A stretch of DNA of 37,314 bases from Beijerinckiaceae bacterium (GTDB taxonomy: Bacteria > Pseudomonadota > Alphaproteobacteria > Rhizobiales > Beijerinckiaceae): contig JAIETL010000065.1 in NCBI GenBank assembly GCA_019745195.1, forward strand, positions 1-37,314. The letters are read 5' to 3'. This document shows, in pieces, positions 33,880 to 37,314 of this stretch. The notes beneath the pieces are model-generated. The model made no database searches and had not been told where the DNA came from. It saw nothing but the letters and a program-made list of their open reading frames with translations. Each line of letters begins with the position of its first letter. The stretch's first letter is position 1. The position numbers and the translations under genes are program-made.

Positions 33880-34338
33880 ATGGTCGCCGTCCACGTTCTC
33901 AACGGGCCCAATCTCAACCTGCTCGGCACCCGCGAACCCGCCACCTATGGCGCGGTGACGCTGGCCGGCGTCGAGGAACGGCTGAAGGCGAAGGCCACGG
34001 CCGCAGGCGCCGATCTCGTCTTTCGCCAGACCAATTTCGAGGGCGAGCTCGTCACCTTCGTACAGGAGGCGGGGCTGGCCGGTGCGGGCGTGATCATCAA
34101 CGCCGGGGCCTACACCCACACCTCGGTCGCGCTGCGCGACGCGATCAAGGGAACCGACGCGCTCGCCATCGAGGTGCATGTCTCGAATGTCCATGCGCGC
34201 GAGGAGTTCCGGCATCATTCCTATATGGCTCCGGTCTGCGTCGGCGTGATCTGCGGCTTCGGCGTGGCCAGCTACGACCTCGCTTTCGACGCGATCGTGC
34301 CGCTTCTGGAGAAGCGCGCGGCGAAACCAACCGGCTGA
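33880..34338 (+). CDS. aroQ: Type II 3-dehydroquinate dehydratase
   Basis: Third step of the shikimate pathway, removing water from 3-dehydroquinate; 152 residues, forms a dodecamer in known members. Seen: VLNGPNLNLLGTREPATYG with the catalytic Tyr23, FRQTNFEGELV, IINAGAYTHTSVALRD (N74, H80) and IEVHVSNVHAREEFRHHS (H100). Length is normal. The ATG at 33880 fits the family start. It is followed after 78 bases by accB and accC, the usual order in alphaproteobacteria, so the three are probably one operon with the DsbA-like gene perhaps upstream. Confidence 0.97.
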   Translation: MVAVHVLNGPNLNLLGTREPATYGAVTLAGVEERLKAKATAAGADLVFRQTNFEGELVTFVQEAGLAGAGVIINAGAYTHTSVALRDAIKGTDALAIEVHVSNVHAREEFRHHSYMAPVCVGVICGFGVASYDLAFDAIVPLLEKRAAKPTG

Positions 34339-34416
34339 ACGGCCGGTATCCATCACTCAAGGACCGCGCCGCCACGCCGGCGCGCCCGCAAAGACCACGA
34401 AGACGGTGACACCGCC

Positions 34417-34878
34417 ATGGCGACCAAGAGCCCGATCGATCCCGAACTGGTGCGCGAACTGGCGCAGCTCCTCAACGAGACCGACCTGACAGAGATCGAG
34501 GTCGAGAAGGGCGATCTGCGCGTGCGCGTCGCCCGCACCATCACGGCGACCGTGCAGGTTCCGGCCGCCCATGCCGCCCCCGTCGCGATGGCCGCGCCCG
34601 CAGCGGTCGCAGCCCCGATCGAAGGCAAGCCCACCGCCGCCCATCCCGGCGCCGTGACCTCGCCCATGGTCGGCACCGCCTATCGCCGGCCCTCGCCCGA
34701 CTCAAAGCCCTTCGTCGAGATCGGCTCCGTGGTGAAGGCCGGCGAGCGCGTGCTGCTGGTCGAGGCGATGAAGACCTTCAACGACATCGTCGCCCCGCGC
34801 GCCGGCACCGTCACCGCCATCCTCGTCGAAGACGGCCAGCCCGTCGAATACGGCGAGCCGATGCTGGTGATCGAGTGA
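34417..34878 (+). CDS. accB: Biotin carboxyl carrier protein of acetyl-CoA carboxylase
   Basis: Carries the carboxyl group on biotin for malonyl-CoA synthesis; 153 residues. A charged helical N-terminus ([17 protein letters not shown]), an Ala/Pro linker (about 48-76), and the biotinyl domain (77-153) with [19 protein letters not shown] and the biotin lysine K119 in VEAMKTFND. The site is EAMKT instead of EAMKM, as is common in alphaproteobacteria. The last codons overlap the possible GTG start of accC by four bases (GTGA). Confidence 0.96.
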   Translation: MATKSPIDPELVRELAQLLNETDLTEIEVEKGDLRVRVARTITATVQVPAAHAAPVAMAAPAAVAAPIEGKPTAAHPGAVTSPMVGTAYRRPSPDSKPFVEIGSVVKAGERVLLVEAMKTFNDIVAPRAGTVTAILVEDGQPVEYGEPMLVIE

Positions 34879-34898
34879 GCGCGCGCGAAAGCTTCAAG

Positions 34899-36254
34899 AT
34901 GTTCGACAAGATCCTGATCGCCAATCGCGGAGAGATCGCGCTGCGGGTGCTGCGCGCCGCCAAGGAGCTCGGCATCGCCACCGTTGCGGTGCATTCCACC
35001 GCCGACGCCAACGCCATGCATGTGCGCCTCGCCGACGAGAGCGTCTGCATCGGCCCTCCCAGCGCCCGCGAGAGCTATCTCAACATTCCCGCCCTGATCG
35101 CCGCCTGCGAGATCACCGGGGCGGACGCGGTCCATCCCGGCTACGGCTTCCTCTCCGAGAACGCCCGCTTCGCCGAGATTCTGGAGCGGCACAATATCGC
35201 CTTCATCGGCCCCAAGGCCGAGCATATCCGCTCGATGGGCGACAAGATCGAGGCCAAACGCACCGCCAAGGCGCTCGGCATCCCCTGCGTCCCGGGCTCG
35301 GAAGGCGGCGTCACAGACGACACTGAAGCGCTGCGCATCTGCGCCGAAATCGGCCTGCCGGTCATCATCAAGGCGGCGTCGGGCGGCGGCGGCAAGGGCA
35401 TGAAGGTCGTCCGTTCCGAGGACGAACTGTCGGTCGCGCTCTCCACCGCGCGCACCGAGGCCAAGGCCAATTTCGGCGACGACGCGGTCTATATCGAGAA
35501 GTATCTGGAAAAGCCGCGCCATATCGAGATCCAGATTCTCGGCGACGGCAAGGGCCGCGCGATCCATCTGGGCGAGCGCGACTGCTCGCTGCAGCGCCGC
35601 CACCAGAAGGTCTGGGAGGAAGGCCCCTCGCCCGCGCTGAATGCCGGCGAGCGCGACAAGATCGGCACGATCTGCGCGCAGGCGATGGCCAAGCTCGGTT
35701 ATCTCGGCGCCGGCACGATCGAGTTTCTCTACGAGGATGGCAAGTTCTACTTCATCGAGATGAACACCCGCATCCAGGTCGAGCATCCGGTGACCGAGAT
35801 GATCACCGGGATCGACCTCGTCAACGAGCAGATCAGGATCGCGGCGGGCGCGGCGCTGTCGATCGAGCAGAAGGACGTGATCATCGAGGGCCACGCCATC
35901 GAATGCCGCGTCAACGCCGAGCATCATGCCACCTTCCGCCCTTCGCCGGGCAGGATCGCCTCGTTCCATACGCCCGGCGGCCTCGGCGTCCGCGTCGATT
36001 CGGCTGCCTATCAGGGCTATGTCATCCCACCGCATTACGATTCGCTGGTCGGCAAGCTGATCGTGCATGGCCGCAACCGGGCCGAATGCCTGATGCGCCT
36101 GCGCCGCTCTCTCGACGAGTTCGTCGTCGACGGCGTCGACACCACGCTGCCGCTGTTCCGGACGCTGGTGCGCAACCAGGACATCCTCAACGGCGACTAC
36201 AACATCCACTGGCTGGAAAAATTTCTGGCCGCCGGCGGAATGGGCGAGGGCTGA
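34899..36254 (+). CDS. accC: Biotin carboxylase subunit of acetyl-CoA carboxylase
   Basis: ATP-dependent carboxylation of the biotin on AccB; 451 residues from the ATG at 34899. Seen: [38 protein letters not shown], the ATP-grasp loop [56 protein letters not shown], and [20 protein letters not shown]. All are intact. The start is chosen because the family begins with [11 protein letters not shown]; an upstream GTG at 34875 that overlaps the accB stop could also be used and would add 8 residues. The accD and accA genes are not in this window. A pair of palindromic repeats follows. Confidence 0.97.
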   Translation: MFDKILIANRGEIALRVLRAAKELGIATVAVHSTADANAMHVRLADESVCIGPPSARESYLNIPALIAACEITGADAVHPGYGFLSENARFAEILERHNIAFIGPKAEHIRSMGDKIEAKRTAKALGIPCVPGSEGGVTDDTEALRICAEIGLPVIIKAASGGGGKGMKVVRSEDELSVALSTARTEAKANFGDDAVYIEKYLEKPRHIEIQILGDGKGRAIHLGERDCSLQRRHQKVWEEGPSPALNAGERDKIGTICAQAMAKLGYLGAGTIEFLYEDGKFYFIEMNTRIQVEHPVTEMITGIDLVNEQIRIAAGAALSIEQKDVIIEGHAIECRVNAEHHATFRPSPGRIASFHTPGGLGVRVDSAAYQGYVIPPHYDSLVGKLIVHGRNRAECLMRLRRSLDEFVVDGVDTTLPLFRTLVRNQDILNGDYNIHWLEKFLAAGGMGEG

Positions 36255-36265
36255 GCGCCGGCCGC

Positions 36266-36430
36266 TCCCTTCTCCCCTTGCGGGAGAAGGTGGCTCGGCG
36301 CAGCCGAGACGGATGAGGGGTCGCGCCGCCCTCACGCGATGACCAATCTCCCAAACGCCGTCGGCTCCTCAACGCATCCTGCCCCCTCATCCGGCGCTTC
36401 GCGCCACCTTCTCCCGCAAGGGGAGAAGGG
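36266..36430. repeat. Pair of palindromic repeats, family C (copies 3 and 4), in opposite orientation
   Basis: Copy 3 (36266-36321) is CCTTCTCCCC-TTG-CGGGAGAAGG, then GGCTCGGCGCAGCCGAGACGG and ATGAGGGG. Copy 4 (36381-36430) is its mirror image: CCCCTCAT, CCGGCGCTTCGCGCC, then ACCTTCTCCCGCAAGGGGAGAAGG. About 60 bases separate them. The pair fills most of the gap between accC and aat and is the same design as the pair at 21424-21564, with longer arms. Confidence 0.84.
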
Positions 36431-36484
36431 AAAGCCGCGCCGCTCCCGTTTGACTCTCTCCCCCCGCCGCGCTCCCCTGCCCGC

Positions 36485-37165
36485 ATGAAGGCCCGCTCCG
36501 TCCCCGTCCGCTCGCCGATGATCACGCCGCAGGTGATGCTGCGGGCCTATGCGGCCGGCATCTTCCCGATGGCCGAGAGCGCCGACGATCCGGGCCTGTT
36601 CTGGGTCGAGCCGGAGCTGCGTGGCGTCATCCCGCTGGAGCGGTTCCACCTGCCCTCGCGGCTGGCGCGGACGGTGCGATCAGACCGTTTCGAGATCAGG
36701 GTCGACAGCGAATTCGAGCATGTGATCGCGGCCTGCGCCGAGGCCAAGGCCGACCGGCCGGAGACCTGGATCAACGCCCGCATCCGCGAAATCTTCGGCG
36801 AGCTGTTCCGGCTCGGCCATGTCCACACCGTCGAGTGCTGGCGCGACCACCGCCTCGTCGGCGGGCTCTACGGACTGGCGCTGGGCGGCGCGTTCTTCGG
36901 CGAATCCATGTTCCATCGCGAGACCGACGCCTCGAAGGTCGCGCTGGTCCATCTCGTGGCGCGGCTCAGGCGCGGCGGCTTCTGCCTGCTCGATGCGCAG
37001 TTCCAGACCGGCCATCTCGCGCAGTTCGGCACCATGGAGGTGCCGCGTCTGGCGTATCAAACGCTGCTGGAAGCGGCCGTGGCGCGACCGGGCGAGTGGT
37101 GGTGCTGGCCGCGCGGAACGATCGCGACCGGCGCGCAGGCGCTCGCCGAACTGACCGTCGGCTAA
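36485..37165 (+). CDS. aat: Leucyl/phenylalanyl-tRNA--protein transferase
   Basis: Adds Leu or Phe to proteins with N-terminal Arg or Lys, marking them for ClpAP through ClpS; 226 residues. Seen: [98 protein letters not shown] and [13 protein letters not shown]. All are family signatures. ATG at 36485 or 36518 (MITPQVML) could be the start; neither has a good ribosome binding site. It is the last plus-strand gene of the cluster and converges with the partial gene at 37175. Confidence 0.96.
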   Translation: MKARSVPVRSPMITPQVMLRAYAAGIFPMAESADDPGLFWVEPELRGVIPLERFHLPSRLARTVRSDRFEIRVDSEFEHVIAACAEAKADRPETWINARIREIFGELFRLGHVHTVECWRDHRLVGGLYGLALGGAFFGESMFHRETDASKVALVHLVARLRRGGFCLLDAQFQTGHLAQFGTMEVPRLAYQTLLEAAVARPGEWWCWPRGTIATGAQALAELTVG

Positions 37166-37174
37166 CCGCGTCGC

Positions 37175-37314
37175 TCAGTTGCCGCCGGTCGGGTCGCGCC
37201 CGCCGCCGGGCGGGTTGGTCGGGAAGAAGCGCTGGCTCGGCGCCTGACGGGGCGCGACCGGCACGCCCTGCTGCGGCAGCACGTCGATGCGGCCGCCGGG
37301 CGCGAGCGGGGCCG
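37175..37314 (-). CDS. C-terminal end of a protein, possibly a DUF2155 protein (runs off the window)
   Basis: The last 46 codons of a minus-strand gene, ending with TGA at 37177-37175. The readable tail is APLAPGGRIDVLPQQGVPV then APRQAPSQRFFPTNPPGGGR and DPTGGN. It is Pro/Gly-rich and probably disordered; no domain is visible. In Rhizobiales the aat gene is often followed by a convergent gene for a DUF2155 protein, so that is a guess from position only. Its stop is 9 bases from the aat stop. Confidence 0.5.
   Translation of the reverse strand, partial: APLAPGGRIDVLPQQGVPVAPRQAPSQRFFPTNPPGGGRDPTGGN

Overview
The window is high-GC DNA, densely coded on both strands, from an alphaproteobacterium most likely of the order Hyphomicrobiales (Rhizobiales). 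The evidence is the SUF operon led by a NifS/IscS-like cysteine desulfurase with a site matching the Irr/ICE motif, an RNase E with a large insertion in its S1 domain, the block rne - amidase - PBP1a - prfB, and abundant intergenic palindromic repeats of the rhizobial type. The codon style and repeats would fit Bosea or a near relative, but the genus is an inference. There is no rRNA, tRNA, prophage, transposase or CRISPR array that I can see.

Layout. 1-2330: the 5' end of a secreted protein gene (minus), a probable gene relic, a diguanylate cyclase (plus), then a TfoX-N-domain gene and sufA (both minus). 2533-5117: an Ldh2-family dehydrogenase (plus), PhzF-family protein (minus) and a small membrane protein (minus). 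5149-12001: the main SUF operon on the minus strand, in transcription order cysteine desulfurase, sufB, sufC, sufD, a 4-OT-family tautomerase, sufS, sufT. 12276-20033: alpha/beta hydrolase, tyrS, a large AsmA-like envelope protein (minus), bcp peroxiredoxin and an M23 peptidase. 20208-28973: prfB with its programmed frameshift, PBP1a, N-acetylmuramoyl-L-alanine amidase (all minus), then rne (plus) behind a 770-bp leader/promoter region. 29029-31595: a short ORF and a large MscS channel. 31665-37314: an aminotransferase (minus), a DsbA-like thiol oxidoreductase, aroQ, accB, accC, aat (plus), and the 3' end of a further minus-strand gene.

How the genes work together. The SUF genes form one Fe-S cluster assembly unit: sulfur mobilisation (two desulfurases), SufBCD scaffold, SufT and SufA. 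Three junctions (sufC/sufD, sufD/tautomerase, and tautomerase/sufS nearly so) are tightly coupled. Most of the rest is envelope and housekeeping: peptidoglycan synthesis and turnover (PBP1a, amidase, M23 peptidase), outer-envelope assembly (AsmA-like), osmotic protection (MscS), translation and protein turnover (TyrS, RF2, Aat), RNA decay (RNase E), and fatty-acid and aromatic precursor supply (AccBC, AroQ).

I did not find a clear new multi-gene system. The points most worth following are the tautomerase embedded in the suf operon, the Irr-type site ahead of that operon, the 4 x 15-bp tandem repeat in the rne leader, and three families of intergenic palindromic repeats (nine copies in 37 kb), one of which lies inside the suf operon between sufB and sufC.
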